NCBI GenBank assembly: GCA_045641165.1
Contig: JAZUGL010000009.1
Span: 84,212 to 148,211 of the forward strand
Direction of reading: 5' to 3'
DNA: 64,000 nucleotides
Origin: Hennigella sp045641165
GTDB taxonomy: Bacteria; Bacillota_I; Bacilli_A; Mycoplasmatales; Mycoplasmoidaceae
Shown: one piece after another, positions 51,259-61,574 of the stretch
Layout of the letters: each line of letters begins with the position of its first letter
Numbering within the stretch: the stretch's first letter is position 1
The notes under the pieces: model-generated
Told to the model about the DNA's origin: nothing
Databases searched by the model: none
The model's input: only the letters and a program-made list of their open reading frames with translations
Made by a program: the position numbers and the translations under genes

Positions 51259-51702
51259 ATGCAAAAAGTAACGATGCTTAAAAAAGAAACAGCTGCAAAA
51301 AATCGTGTTTGATATACGATTGATGCTAGCGGTGTAGTATTAGGAAAATTAGCTGTAGTAGCAGCTGATATTTTAAGAGGTAAAAACAAACCGACTTTTA
51401 CTCCTAATGTTGATTGTGGTGATTACTTAATTATTACTAATTGTAATAATGTTATTGTTTCTTCAGACAAAGCAGACAGAGAATTTAGATACTCTCATTC
51501 TGGATACATTGGTGGTATTAGAAAAAGATCAGTAAGAGAAATGATTGACAAATACTCTGATGAATTAGTTGAAATAGCAATTAAAGGTATGCTACCTAAA
51601 AATCGTTTATCTCAACAAATTATTAAAAAACTTTTTGTTTATAAAGATGGCGGAAAAGACCATTCTAAACAAAAACCAAAAGTTATAAAGGTAGGTAAAT
51701 AA
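51259..51702 (+). CDS. rplM: 50S ribosomal protein L13
   Basis: 147 aa. WYTIDASGVVLGKLAVVAADILRGK near the N-terminus and KDRLSQ-like KNRLSQQIIKKLFVY near the end match L13; one TGA Trp hides it under the standard code. SD AAAGGAG. Two nt before rpsI, the usual L13-S9 pair. Confidence 0.95.
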
Positions 51703-51704
51703 AA

Positions 51705-52103
51705 ATGGCTGAAACTAAAGTTGAATATAAAGGACTTGGAAGAAGAAAATCTTCTGTTGCAAGAGTTTTAATGGTTCCAGGAACTGGCAAAATTACCATA
51801 AATGGTAAAACACCAGAACAATATTTTCCTAACAAACTAGTTATTCAAGATATGCTTCAACCACTTGAAAAAACTGAATCTTTAAAAACTTTTGATGTTC
51901 AAGTTAAAGTTGTTGGTGGTGGTTTTAACGGCCAAGCCGGAGCAATTAGATTAGGTATTGCAAGAGCTTTAATTAACTGCAACAAAGAAATGAAAAAGAC
52001 TTTGAAGAAATCTAAGTTAACAACAAGAGACTCTCGTGTTAAAGAACGTAAAAAATACGGTAAATACGGAGCAAGAAGAAGCCCTCAATTTACAAAACGT
52101 TAA
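51705..52103 (+). CDS. rpsI: 30S ribosomal protein S9
   Basis: 132 aa. GLGRRKSSVARV at the start, VVGGGFNGQAGAIRLGIARAL in the middle and the basic end KYGKYGARRSPQFTKR that reaches the P-site tRNA. No TGA codon. Followed by an intrinsic terminator. Confidence 0.97.
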   Translation: MAETKVEYKGLGRRKSSVARVLMVPGTGKITINGKTPEQYFPNKLVIQDMLQPLEKTESLKTFDVQVKVVGGGFNGQAGAIRLGIARALINCNKEMKKTLKKSKLTTRDSRVKERKKYGKYGARRSPQFTKR

Positions 52104-52105
52104 TA

Positions 52106-52134
52106 AAAAAACTCGCTTTAAGCGAGCTTTTTTA
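52106..52134. terminator. Bidirectional terminator after rpsI
   Basis: CTCGCT-TTA-AGCGAG with A-run before and T-run after; touches the stop of the minus-strand gene at 52132. Confidence 0.8.
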
Positions 52135-52536
52135 TTTTTTCTTTTTTAAAGTGGTTCTTGCTTTTACAATTTCATTTGGAGTATTTTTAATTCTATGAAT
52201 TTTTTGTCCGGCAAGAGCTGAACTTTGAAGAACTCTATTTTCTTTTGTAACAGTTTTAGGTGAACGAATAGTAAAAATCAATATGAATGATGCGATTGAT
52301 AGTAATGAAATAATAATTGCATAAGCTAACATACCTCATCCTAGTGGTGTCAAGGTTAGAACCGCAGGGTCTTCGCCTTCATATAATTGCAATCCATAAA
52401 AACCACAAACAAAAATAGATACGATAAACCCAATAAGGCCTAATATATCAATAAATAATAGGAATTTTCTAAAACCATAACCCCTATTTGTTCTGTGGAT
52501 TAAAGATTTACGTTTTTTATCTGAAATAAATGCCAT
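52132..52536 (-). CDS. Small membrane protein, unknown function
   Basis: 134 aa. Basic N-terminus (ISDKKRKSLIHRTNRGYG), then two hydrophobic helices at about 23-47 and 68-90, then a basic C-terminal tail. One TGA Trp joins the two halves. SD GAAGGAG before ATG. Last gene of the ftsY-side minus run. No family recognised. Confidence 0.7.
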
Positions 52537-52574
52537 TTAATTTTCTCCTTCAATATTCTTATATTGAAAAAAAA

Positions 52575-53603
52575 TTAATTAGCATCAAAATCTTTTGTTA
52601 GTCCTATAACAAATTTTTCAATATCAAACGGTTGAAGATCGTTGTATGTTTCACCCAAACCAATAAATTTAACTGGGATGTTGAAATTATCTTTAATAGC
52701 TAAAATAATTCCACCCTTAGACGTAGAATCCATTTTAGTTAAAACAATACCAGTTAATTTTGTTACTTCTGAAAAAGCTTTAGCTTGGATAATTCCAGAT
52801 TGTCCAGTTGTAGCATCTAATACTAATAATGATTCACAAGGTTGATCAGAAACAAACTTTTTAATAACTGAATCAATCTTTTTAAGTTCATTCATAAGAT
52901 TAATCTTATTTTGTAATCTTCCGGAAGTATCACATAAAACTACATCAATTTTATTTTCAGAAGCCCATTTAACACCTTCATAAATAACAGAAGCGGGGTC
53001 TTGACCACTTGTTTTTGGTTTAAAACAGTGAATATTTAATCTTTGAGCCCAAATATCAAGCTGTTCAACTGCGCCAGCTCTAAATGTATCTCCAGCAATT
53101 AAACAAACCGTTTTATTCATGTCTAATAAACGTTTAGCTAGTTTTGCAATAGTTGTTGTTTTACCAACACCATTAACGCCAGAAACTAAAATAACGTTAG
53201 TTTTACCGTCTTTAATATTTAAACCACTATCTATAATGGTGTCTTGGATGTAGTAAACAAAAATCTTATCAACAATAATTTGTTTAACCAATTTAGGATC
53301 TTCAACGTTTTGATATTTAATTTCATCCTCAATTGCTTGCATAATTTTTCTTGTTGCACCAGTTCCAACATCAAAACCTATAAGCATTTCTTCAATATTA
53401 TCAAGCATAGCTTGATCTACTTTAGCATTTTGTTTTACTAAATCATTAATAGCTTCTTGAAAAGCTCCACCCGATTTTTTTAAACCTTTATCAAAAGTCG
53501 TTTGATCAGTTTTAGCTATTTGAGTAGTAGCTTCTATTTGTTTAGCGGTCTTCTCAGCCTTTTTATGTTTAATCTTGTTAATTAAATTCTTTAATCAGCC
53601 CAT
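52575..53603 (-). CDS. ftsY: Signal recognition particle receptor FtsY
   Basis: Targets ribosome-SRP complexes to the membrane. 342 aa with an N-terminal charged region starting MGW (Trp is TGA) and an NG GTPase domain: GVNGVGKTTTIAKLA, DTFRAGAVEQL, DTSGRLQNK, TKMDSTSKGG, GLGETYNDLQPF. Starts 2 nt after the smc stop. Confidence 0.96.
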
Positions 53604-53605
53604 TG

Positions 53606-56548
53606 TTATTTACCGTCAGAACCAAATTGCTTAGCGTGAGCTAAAGTAACTTTATACATGTTTGTTATACCCTTAATTTGCATTGTAGCACCAAACAAGC
53701 TATCACATCTTTCCATTGTTCCTGGTCTATGTGTAATAACTAAGAATTGAGTTTCTTTAGAGTTATTTTTAATAATATTTCCAAATCTTTCTACGTTAGC
53801 AGGGTCTAAAGCTGATTCAGCTTCGTCTAGAATAATTAAAGGGAAACTGTGTATCTTTAAGATAGCAAACAAAACAGACAAAGCTACTAATGACTTTTCA
53901 CCACCAGATAATAGATTTAAAGTAGTAATTTTCTTTCCTGGAGGGACAGCAATTACTTCAATTCCAGAATTTAAGATATCATTTGGATCTGTATATTGAA
54001 CAGACGCCATTCCGCCACCAAACAAGTAACCAAACACTTCTGGTAATGTTTTGTTAACATTATCAATTGTGTCTTTAAAGTTGTTTCTTGCTTGATTGTC
54101 TAATTCTGCAATTGCTTTTTCAATTGTTTCTTTAGCTTTAATCAATTCTTGGTGTTGAGAAGATAAACCATCATATTCTTTTTGTTTTTCTTCAAGCTCT
54201 TTTAAAGCTTCCATGTTAATTGCACCAATTCTATCAAGATCAACTTTTAGTTGATAAATTGTTTCTTTAGCTTGGGCATCAGTCATTGGGAGTTCTTTAG
54301 AACCATAAATTTCAACAGCATTATCAATAGTCATACGATATTCTTGTGAAATACGTTCTTTAGCATATGAAACAGCAGCTTTTGCTTTTTCTTGATCAAT
54401 TTCTGCATGAGTTTGTTCTGCTCTAGCTTTATCAACAAGAGCTCTTGTTTCATCAAGCTTTGCTTGATAGTCTTCATAAATTTGTCTATTTGTTGTTTTG
54501 CTAACTCTTGCAACATTAAGTTCTTGAACAACCTTATCTTTCTTAGTTAATAGATCATTTAATTCTTTATTTAATTCATCAGCAGTTGAAGCTTGTTGAG
54601 ATTTATCTTTAACATCCAATTGTTCATAATCAGCTTCATATCTAGATAAGTTTGCTTCAAAACTTTTAATCTTATCTTCATATGTAGCCAATAAAATTTT
54701 CTTTTCATTAATCTTATTAATGTTTTCATCTAAAGTAGATTTAACAGAAGTTTCATCACTTCTTGCTTGAATATATTCTTTATTTAATTCTTCTAGCTCT
54801 TTAATAATGCTATTTTTGTTTTCTTCTAAGTTAAACATTGGAGCAAATTTATTTTTGCTAAATCCACCAGTAATTGCACCACCAACAGAAATGGTTTGAC
54901 CATCTAATGTTACTGTTTGATACATTGAGTTAGTGTATTTTGAAATAGCAATAGCAGAGTTTAAGTCATTAGCAATTAATATTCTTCCAAGAAGCATACT
55001 AAATAAATCTGTATATTTTGCGTCATAACTAATTAGATTATTAGCAGTATTAATAAAACCATCTAATTGTTTAACAATTAATGCATGTTCTTCTTTTAGT
55101 GGTCTAGGCTTAATAAGTGTTAAAGGCAAGAATGTTGCTTTACCAGCTTGATTATTTTTTAAGAATTCAATTGCATATTTAGCATCTTCTTCGGTTTCAG
55201 TAATAATAAAGTTTGCTGATTTACCTAGTGCTAAACTTATGGCTGTTTCATATTGTTTTTCAATAGTAATGAATGATTTAACTGTTCCAATAATACCGTG
55301 TAAAGCACTTGTGTTCTCTAAAACAGTTTTTGTTCCAGATTCATTAACATATTCGTTTTCAATTTTGTCTTCAATATAACGAAGTTTATATTGTAATTGA
55401 CTAATTTTATTTCCAATAGTAGCAACTTTAGACTTAAGATTGTCATGTTTAGTCTCAAGATCATTTTTAATTTGACTATAACCACTTATTTCGTCCGTTA
55501 ATCTTTCTTTATTTTCGTGTGCAGACTTTAAATCATACTTAATATTGCTAATGATCTTTTTATAAGCGGCTGCTTTTTCTTTAGCATTAGATGAAGTCAT
55601 TGCTGTTTCAAGATGACTTTGAACAGCCCTTTTCTTATTTTCAACTTCGTTGATTTCTTGCAATAAATCAGTAAACTTCTTTGTTAATTCTTCAACTAAT
55701 TGGTCAGAAGAGTTAGCTTTTTCTCTAACTGTAGTAATTTGTTTTGCATAAGTTTCAATATCTGCTTCATTAGCAAAAACAATTTGTTTATTTCTTTCAA
55801 TAATGTTTCTTAGTTCATTAAGTTTTGCTCCAAAGAAAGAAATATCTTTTACTAGAACTATAAGTTCTAATTCCATCAATTGTTTTTTCTTTTCGGCATA
55901 AATTTTAGCTTTTTCAACTTGTTTAGATAATTTCTTAATATCTTTTTCAAGAATAGAGACATAATCACTAACTCTATTTAGATTAGCAGTAGCTTTTTCA
56001 AGTTCTGACACACTGTCGGCTTTTTTCTTAGCATATAAACCAATTCCAGCAGCATCTTCAAAGATTTTTCTTCTTTCTTCTGGTTTAGCTTCGACAAACC
56101 ATTGAACAGTTCCTTGTGAAATAATTCCTAACGATCCTTTTGCAAGACCTGTATCCAAAAACATTTCTTGGATATCTTTTAATCTACAAGGTTGGTTATT
56201 AATGAAGTATTCATTAGCACCATCATTTCTTGTTAATTTTCTTGTAACTGTAACTTCTTTTAATTCTGTATGCAAAAGTTTTTTAGAGTTATCAAAAGTT
56301 AAAGACACTAGAGCATAAGCACTACCATCTTTATCTTTTGATCCATGGAAGATAATGTCGCTGGAGCTTTTTCCTCTTAGTGCTTTTTTAGATTGTTCAC
56401 CCAAAACTCATTTAACAGCGTCAACAATATTACTTTTACCAGAACCATTTGGGCCAACAACGCCAATCATTGAGTCGTCAAAACTAAGTTCGATAGGGTT
56501 AGCGAACGATTTAAAACCTACAGCTTTAAATTTCTTTAGAAATAACAC
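53606..56548 (-). CDS. smc: Chromosome condensation protein SMC; GTG start
   Basis: 980 aa, somewhat shorter than the usual 1180. N-terminal ATPase half FKSFANPIELSF, Walker A GPNGSGKSNIVDAV; long coiled coils on both sides of a hinge (about 380-530, with GSGT-like ESGTKTVLENT and GGAITGGF); C-terminal LLSGGEKSLVALSVLFA and ILDEAESALDPANV. The start is GTG at 56548: the next in-frame ATG would remove Walker A, and GAGGGAG lies 7 nt upstream. One nt after the rnc stop. Works with ScpA and ScpB at 28-30 kb. Confidence 0.95.
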
Positions 56549-56549
56549 G

Positions 56550-57239
56550 TTATTTCTCCCTCTTAACTAGTTTATCGTAAGCATTTTTAGCAGCAAAAGT
56601 CATTGCTTCTTTTTTATTATGACCTATGCCATGTCCATAAGTTATACCATGCGAAACTAATTTAGCTTCAAAAGTTTCTTTATTAATTTGTTTTAAACGG
56701 TACATAGAGTTTTTAACATTATGTTTTACTAAAGCTTCTTGTACTAGTGTCTTGTAATCTTTAGCATCTTGCAATAAAGCATGGCTTTCATATGAAAAAA
56801 TAGTTTTTCTTAAAAATTTATTTACTGCATCTAGTCCCAAATCTAAATAAATAGCACCAATTAATGCTTCAAAACCATCTTCAATGATTTTGTCACTACA
56901 TTTTGCCTTATTCAATCCCTTACCTAACAAAATAAAGTTTTGTAGATTAATTCTTTTTGCAGCATATACTTCTGCTTTGCCTTGAACCATTTTACTTCTT
57001 GATATAGTCAAAGCACCTTCGTTTTGCTTTTTATATTTATTGTATAAATATTCAGCCACCAAAAAGTTTAGAATACTATCACCCAAAAATTCTAATCTTT
57101 GATAGTTGTATGAAAGTTTATTTTCGTTACTAAAACTTGGATGCGTTAAAGCTTCAACATAAATAGATAATTGTTTAGGTGCGCAGCCTAAAGTTGTTTT
57201 TAATCATCTATTTAAAATTTGATTGTAAGCCTTATTCAT
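56550..57239 (-). CDS. rnc: Ribonuclease III
   Basis: Processes rRNA precursors and double-stranded RNA. 229 aa. Signature QRLEFLGDSILN, second acidic site EDGFEALIGAIYLDLG, and a C-terminal double-stranded RNA-binding domain (DYKTLVQEALVKHN...GHGIGHNKKEAMTFAAKNAY). One Trp is TGA. Start overlaps the plsX end by 8 nt. Confidence 0.95.
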
Positions 57240-58209
57240 ATTTAATTTTCTTAATATTATGTAACAAATTGTTTTTTACACAATCATGTGCAACCGATAA
57301 TGCAGCATAAAATTGTTTAGCATCAGCTGAACCATGAGTTTTAATTGCAATACCATTAGCACCCAACACAATTGCACCAGCATTGTTACGATAATCAAAT
57401 GTGTGAGTTAGTTTGTAAATAATTTGAGCAGAGAATATGCCACCCAATCAGTTTCAAGGTTTCTTATATCCTCTTTTTAAAATACGACCAACAGATGTTA
57501 AAGCACCTTCCATTGCTTTTAAAGCAATGTTTCCGCTATAGCCATCACAAACACAAATATCACATTTACCATCAAGTAAACCTTTTGGTTCAACAAAACC
57601 AATATAGTTAATTCCTTTTGCTTCTTTCAAAAGTTTATTTGCTTCGTGGTGATATGAATAACCTTTATGTTCTTCAGTACCAATATTTAATAAACCAATT
57701 CTTGGATTATGAATTTTTCTAATGATTCTTGCATATTCATTAGCCATCAAAGCATAATGTAGTAAATCATTTGCGTCAACATTTATGTTGGCACCAACAT
57801 CAATCATGTTAAAACCTTTGTGGTTAATAGTTGGAATAAAAGGCATAAAACCAAACTTAGGCATTTTGTCTATTACACCTAATACAGTTTGTACAAGAGG
57901 CACAAAACAGCTTGTGCTTCCAGCTGAAACCATTGCATCAACTTTCTTGGATTTAACAAGTTCCAAAGCTTTTCTCATTGAAGTATTAGTTTTTCTTAAA
58001 GCGGTAATAGGCGTATCATCCATATGGATAAAATCATCTGTATGAATAATTTCAAAATGATCATTTGTTGTTAAAAGCTTTTCAATTTGTTTTTTATTAC
58101 CAACTAAAACAACTTTGTCTCCTCTTTTGTTTTTACAAAATTGTCTAGCTGCGTTAATAGCATGAGACAAATTATTTTCAAAACCCATTACATCTAATGC
58201 GATTTTCAT
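57232..58209 (-). CDS. plsX: Phosphate acyltransferase PlsX
   Basis: Makes acyl-phosphate from acyl-ACP, or in the salvage direction converts acyl-phosphate from FakA. 325 aa: KIALDVMGFENN at the start (family DxMGGD variant), SAGSTSCFVPL, NMIDVGANINVDANDLL, LLNIGTEEHKG, CDGYSGNIALKAMEG. Two TGA Trp. It lies 4 nt after fakA, so the two steps of fatty-acid activation are encoded together. Confidence 0.94.
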
Positions 58210-58213
58210 AAAT

Positions 58214-59911
58214 TTACCTCATTACTCCTAAATAGAAGTGGTAAGTACTTTGGTTACCTTGAACAATAATTGGTTTAACCAAATATTTTTCATTCATATA
58301 CTTAGCAATGTTGTTTACTTCTTCCATTGTTGCATCTTTACCATAGATAATTACGGCAGTTTTTGGTTTTCTAACTTGATCAAAGATTTCATCAACTAAA
58401 TGTCTTGATACTTTTGAAATATTTTTGTCATTAGCAATAATTTCTTTGTTGTTAACGGCAATATAATCACCAAATTTAATGTGAGTACGCTTATAAGATA
58501 AATTCTTAACTGATTGAGAAATCTTTCCTGAAGCAGCATTTTTAAGCATCTTAAACATTCCCTTAACGTTGTCATTTAAATCTATTTCAGGGTTAAAAGC
58601 TAAGCAAGCTAAGAAAGCTGTTGCGATATCCTTAGTTGGAACAAGCCTTACATTAGTAGTATTTCTTGGGAAAAGCTTAATAGCTTGTTCTGCAGCCATT
58701 AATGCATTACCATTATCAGTAATTAAAACAACATTAGAACTTTTTGCTGATTTAATCAAATCATAGAATTGTTGAATAGATGGGTTACCAATCTCATCAC
58801 AGTTTAAAGTATTTGTAATACCAAATTCTCTTTCATAGATTGTTTTCATTACTTCAGAAGGAACTGTTGCAACAACTGTTGGTGTAGAAGTGATTTCTTT
58901 TGATTGTTTGTAAACAGCTTCTGCTTTTTCTAAAGAAGTATTTTTATTCTTTTGCAAGAATTGCATTGTCATGTTTTCAATTTTTACTCTAGTAAATTCA
59001 CCAAATCTAGATGCAAAAGCCAATAAAGCATATGGTCTTACCACATGAACGTGTACTTTAACTAAATCATCATCTTTAACATAAACAAATGAATCACCCA
59101 TTTGGTTAATACGCTTCTTAAATTCTTTTTCGTCAAACTTTTCTTTATCATCTTGGTCAACAGTTACTTTTGATCCAAGTTTCATAATAAATTCTGTACA
59201 GTAACCAAAACCTTCGTTGTTATCAACAAAGTTTTTGTTAATGTTTGGCTGAGCAGGAACATTAGCATCTTCTTTTTTATTCTGTTCTACAGAATCAGGG
59301 TTAAGAAGAGCTTTTTTCATTCCTTCTAAAAAGCAAGTTAAACCATAACCACCAGAGTCAACAACACCAACTTGTTTTAATTGAACTAAGAAGTCTGGTG
59401 TCTTATCAAGAATAATCTTTGCTTCTTGGTGAACAAATTTAAATAAATCTTCAATAGATTGGAAACGACCACTTGCTGATGATAACTTTTCAGAAACAAC
59501 TCTAATTACAGTTAAGATTGTTCCTTCAATTGGCGTAGCAACTGATTTATAAGCAAAATCAGTGGCAGATTTAAATGCAGCTATTAAATCAGTAATAGAA
59601 GCTTCTTTTTGCTCAGGTTTAAATGCTGAAGCAAAACCTTTGAAGATTTGGCTAAGGATAACTCCAGAGTTACCTCTAGCATTCATTAATAATCCTCTAG
59701 CAAATGTTTTAGATAATAAAGACAAATCAGCTGTATCTAGGTTAGCGATTGTTTCATAACCACCACTTGTAGTAATTTTCAAATTTGTTCCTGTATCACC
59801 ATCAGGCACAGGAAAAACGTTAAGCTGGTCAATGTACTCAAAGTTATTTTCAATAAACTTTGTTCCATTGTTAAACATAATCTTTAAAGTTTTCGCGTTT
59901 AATGAGATCAT
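58214..59911 (-). CDS. fakA: Fatty acid kinase FakA (DAK2 domain, YloV)
   Basis: Phosphorylates FakB-bound fatty acids to acyl-phosphates. 565 aa. N-terminal Dhak-L/DAK2 domain with NVFPVPDGDTGTN (nucleotide and Mg site) and LLMNARGNSGVILSQ; a middle domain (GFGYCTEFI, VHVHVVRPYA) and a C-terminal DegV-like domain (VLITDNGNALMAAEQA). DegV protein at 27 kb is a candidate FakB partner. Start overlaps the Asp23-like stop by one base. Confidence 0.94.
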   Translation of the reverse strand: MISLNAKTLKIMFNNGTKFIENNFEYIDQLNVFPVPDGDTGTNLKITTSGGYETIANLDTADLSLLSKTFARGLLMNARGNSGVILSQIFKGFASAFKPEQKEASITDLIAAFKSATDFAYKSVATPIEGTILTVIRVVSEKLSSASGRFQSIEDLFKFVHQEAKIILDKTPDFLVQLKQVGVVDSGGYGLTCFLEGMKKALLNPDSVEQNKKEDANVPAQPNINKNFVDNNEGFGYCTEFIMKLGSKVTVDQDDKEKFDEKEFKKRINQMGDSFVYVKDDDLVKVHVHVVRPYALLAFASRFGEFTRVKIENMTMQFLQKNKNTSLEKAEAVYKQSKEITSTPTVVATVPSEVMKTIYEREFGITNTLNCDEIGNPSIQQFYDLIKSAKSSNVVLITDNGNALMAAEQAIKLFPRNTTNVRLVPTKDIATAFLACLAFNPEIDLNDNVKGMFKMLKNAASGKISQSVKNLSYKRTHIKFGDYIAVNNKEIIANDKNISKVSRHLVDEIFDQVRKPKTAVIIYGKDATMEEVNNIAKYMNEKYLVKPIIVQGNQSTYHFYLGVMR

Positions 59912-60201
59912 TATTTTTTATCCTCAGCTAGAACGATAACATTAATTTTTATGTCACCTTCATTAACATCAAATTGAGATGTTAAGTAGAAACTAATAGC
60001 TTGTTGTATTTCAGATGCTAAAGCATGAATATTAGCAAGAATATTAAAGGGAGTAATAGATATTGTTACACTGCAATCTTTATCACTAACCTTAATTGCT
60101 TTAATATTTTCAGCACCAAGACCAGGAATTTTTTTAGCTTCAAGAAGCAAAATACCTTCCAATACTTCTGGGCTGATTGAAATAATATCTTTTAATTTCA
60201 T
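59911..60201 (-). CDS. Asp23/Gls24-family protein (YloU-like)
   Basis: 96 aa. ISISPEVLEGILLLEAKKIPGLG is the family start; a later INVIVLAEDKK end. Partner of fakA in most Firmicutes; function unclear. ATG 60201 is chosen over an upstream ATG at 60273 because the upstream stretch reads through the palindromic promoter. Confidence 0.85.
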   Translation of the reverse strand: MKLKDIISISPEVLEGILLLEAKKIPGLGAENIKAIKVSDKDCSVTISITPFNILANIHALASEIQQAISFYLTSQFDVNEGDIKINVIVLAEDKK

Positions 60202-60210
60202 TGAACTATT

Positions 60211-60232
60211 ATATATTATTATAATAATATAT
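60211..60232. promoter_or_regulatory. Palindromic bidirectional promoter
   Basis: A perfect 22-bp palindrome ATATATTATTATAATAATAT(AT) that has TATAAT at 60220-60225 on plus and 60223-60218 on minus, between the divergent Asp23-like gene and the small membrane protein gene. Confidence 0.55.
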
Positions 60233-60264
60233 ATTATTATTAAAACGGTGGAGGAAAAATACAA

Positions 60265-60492
60265 ATGAAACAATTAAATGGATTAACATTAGCTGCATAT
60301 ATTCTTATGATTATCTGCACAGTGTTTATGGGAGTTTTATTAGTTCCATTAGCATGGTGTATTCCTATGACAATTCACTATAAAAGAACGGGCGGAAAAG
60401 TAAGTATAGGATTTAAAGTTTGTGCCCTTTTATTTATGGATTTAATTCCTGGAATTTTAATGCTTTGTGACTCAAAAAACGTTAAGAAATAG
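60265..60492 (+). CDS. Small membrane protein, unknown function
   Basis: 75 aa, two hydrophobic helices (8-36 and 52-68) joined by a short basic loop (HYKRTGGKVSIG); C-terminus KNVKK. Strong SD GGTGGAGGA before ATG. Eight Cys/Met-rich positions but no motif. First gene before rpmF and probably co-transcribed with it. Confidence 0.7.
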   Translation: MKQLNGLTLAAYILMIICTVFMGVLLVPLAWCIPMTIHYKRTGGKVSIGFKVCALLFMDLIPGILMLCDSKNVKK

Positions 60493-60502
60493 GAACTAAA
60501 CA

Positions 60503-60679
60503 ATGGCTGTTGCTCAAAGAAGGACCTCAAAAGGTCGCAAAGGAATGCGTAGAAGTCATCACGCATTAAAACCTATTAAAACTACTACTTGTCCAAAATG
60601 TGGCAAACCTATTAAACCACATACTGTTTGTAAACATTGCGGTTATTACAACGGAAAGAAAATATTAAACGTTAAATAG
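60503..60679 (+). CDS. rpmF: 50S ribosomal protein L32 (zinc type)
   Basis: 58 aa. MAVAQRRTSKGRKGMRRSHH is the L32 start; CPKCGKPIKPHTVCKHCGYY carries both CxxC pairs of the zinc-binding form. SD AGGAA. Followed by a terminator. Confidence 0.95.
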   Translation: MAVAQRRTSKGRKGMRRSHHALKPIKTTTCPKCGKPIKPHTVCKHCGYYNGKKILNVK

Positions 60680-60685
60680 TTAATT

Positions 60686-60714
60686 GCAAATACTTCAAAG
60701 TATTTGCTTTTTTA
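60686..60714 (+). terminator. Terminator after rpmF
   Basis: GCAAATACT-TCAA-AGTATTTGC followed by TTTTTT, 6 nt before the folD ATG. Confidence 0.8.
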
Positions 60715-60719
60715 TCATT

Positions 60720-61574
60720 ATGAAGTTATTATCTGGAATTAAAGCTAGACAAAACTATATTAAAAAATTAAAAAAAGAAGTTAGGTTATTAAAACCAACT
60801 CCTGTTTTAGCCACTATTTTAAATAATGACTCATATGCTTCTAAAGTTTATATTAGAAACAAAACTAAGCTTTGTCATGAACTAGGTATTAAAACTAAAC
60901 TTTATAAAATGTCTGGTAACACAACCAACAAACAAATGGTTAGTTTAATACAAAAACTTAATAAAGACAAACACATTAATGGTTTGTTTGTTCAATTACC
61001 AATAAGCAAACAAATTGACAATGATTTAATTGTTAATACAATTAACCCATTAAAAGATGTTGATTGTTTTAACAATATAAATGTTGGTAAATTATGAACA
61101 GCAAAAGAAAAAAATAATGATTTATTAAAATCTTGCACTGCTGTTGGTATTATTGAATTATTAAAATATTACAAAATTAAGTTAGATGGTAAGAATGTTG
61201 TTATAGTTAATCGTAGCAACATCGTTGGCAAACCACTGATATCTTTATTTTTATTAGAAAATGCGACAGTAACATGTTGTCATGATCACACAAAGAATTT
61301 AAAAAGTATTACTAAAAAAGCTGATATTGTTGTTGTTGCTATTGGAAAAGCTAAATTCTTTGATCAATCATATTTTAAAAATAATGCAATAATAATAGAT
61401 GTAGGAATTAACAGAGATCCTCGCACAAACAAAGTTTGTGGTGATGTTAAAATTGAGTCATTTAAAAACTTTAAAGGAGCCATTTCTCCTGTTCCTGGTG
61501 GAGTAGGTGCAATGACAACAACAATGTTAGTAAATAACTTAATTAAATTAACAAAAATTCAAAGGAGAAAATAA
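60720..61574 (+). CDS. folD: Methylenetetrahydrofolate dehydrogenase/cyclohydrolase
   Basis: Interconverts methylene-, methenyl- and formyl-tetrahydrofolate. 284 aa. Motifs: SYASKVYIRNKTK (catalytic Lys), LFVQLPISK, NPLKDVDCFN, VNRSNIVGKPL and PVPGGVGAMTTTML. Two TGA Trp. The ATG at 60720 is chosen because an earlier in-frame ATG (60684) lies inside the rpmF terminator. One-base overlap with the next gene (TAATG). Confidence 0.94.

Noticed and set aside
60202..60273. Upstream extension of the Asp23-like protein
   Set aside because: The added residues translate the palindromic promoter; the family start is at 60201.
60684..60719. Upstream in-frame start for folD
   Set aside because: It lies in the rpmF terminator and adds residues absent from the family.
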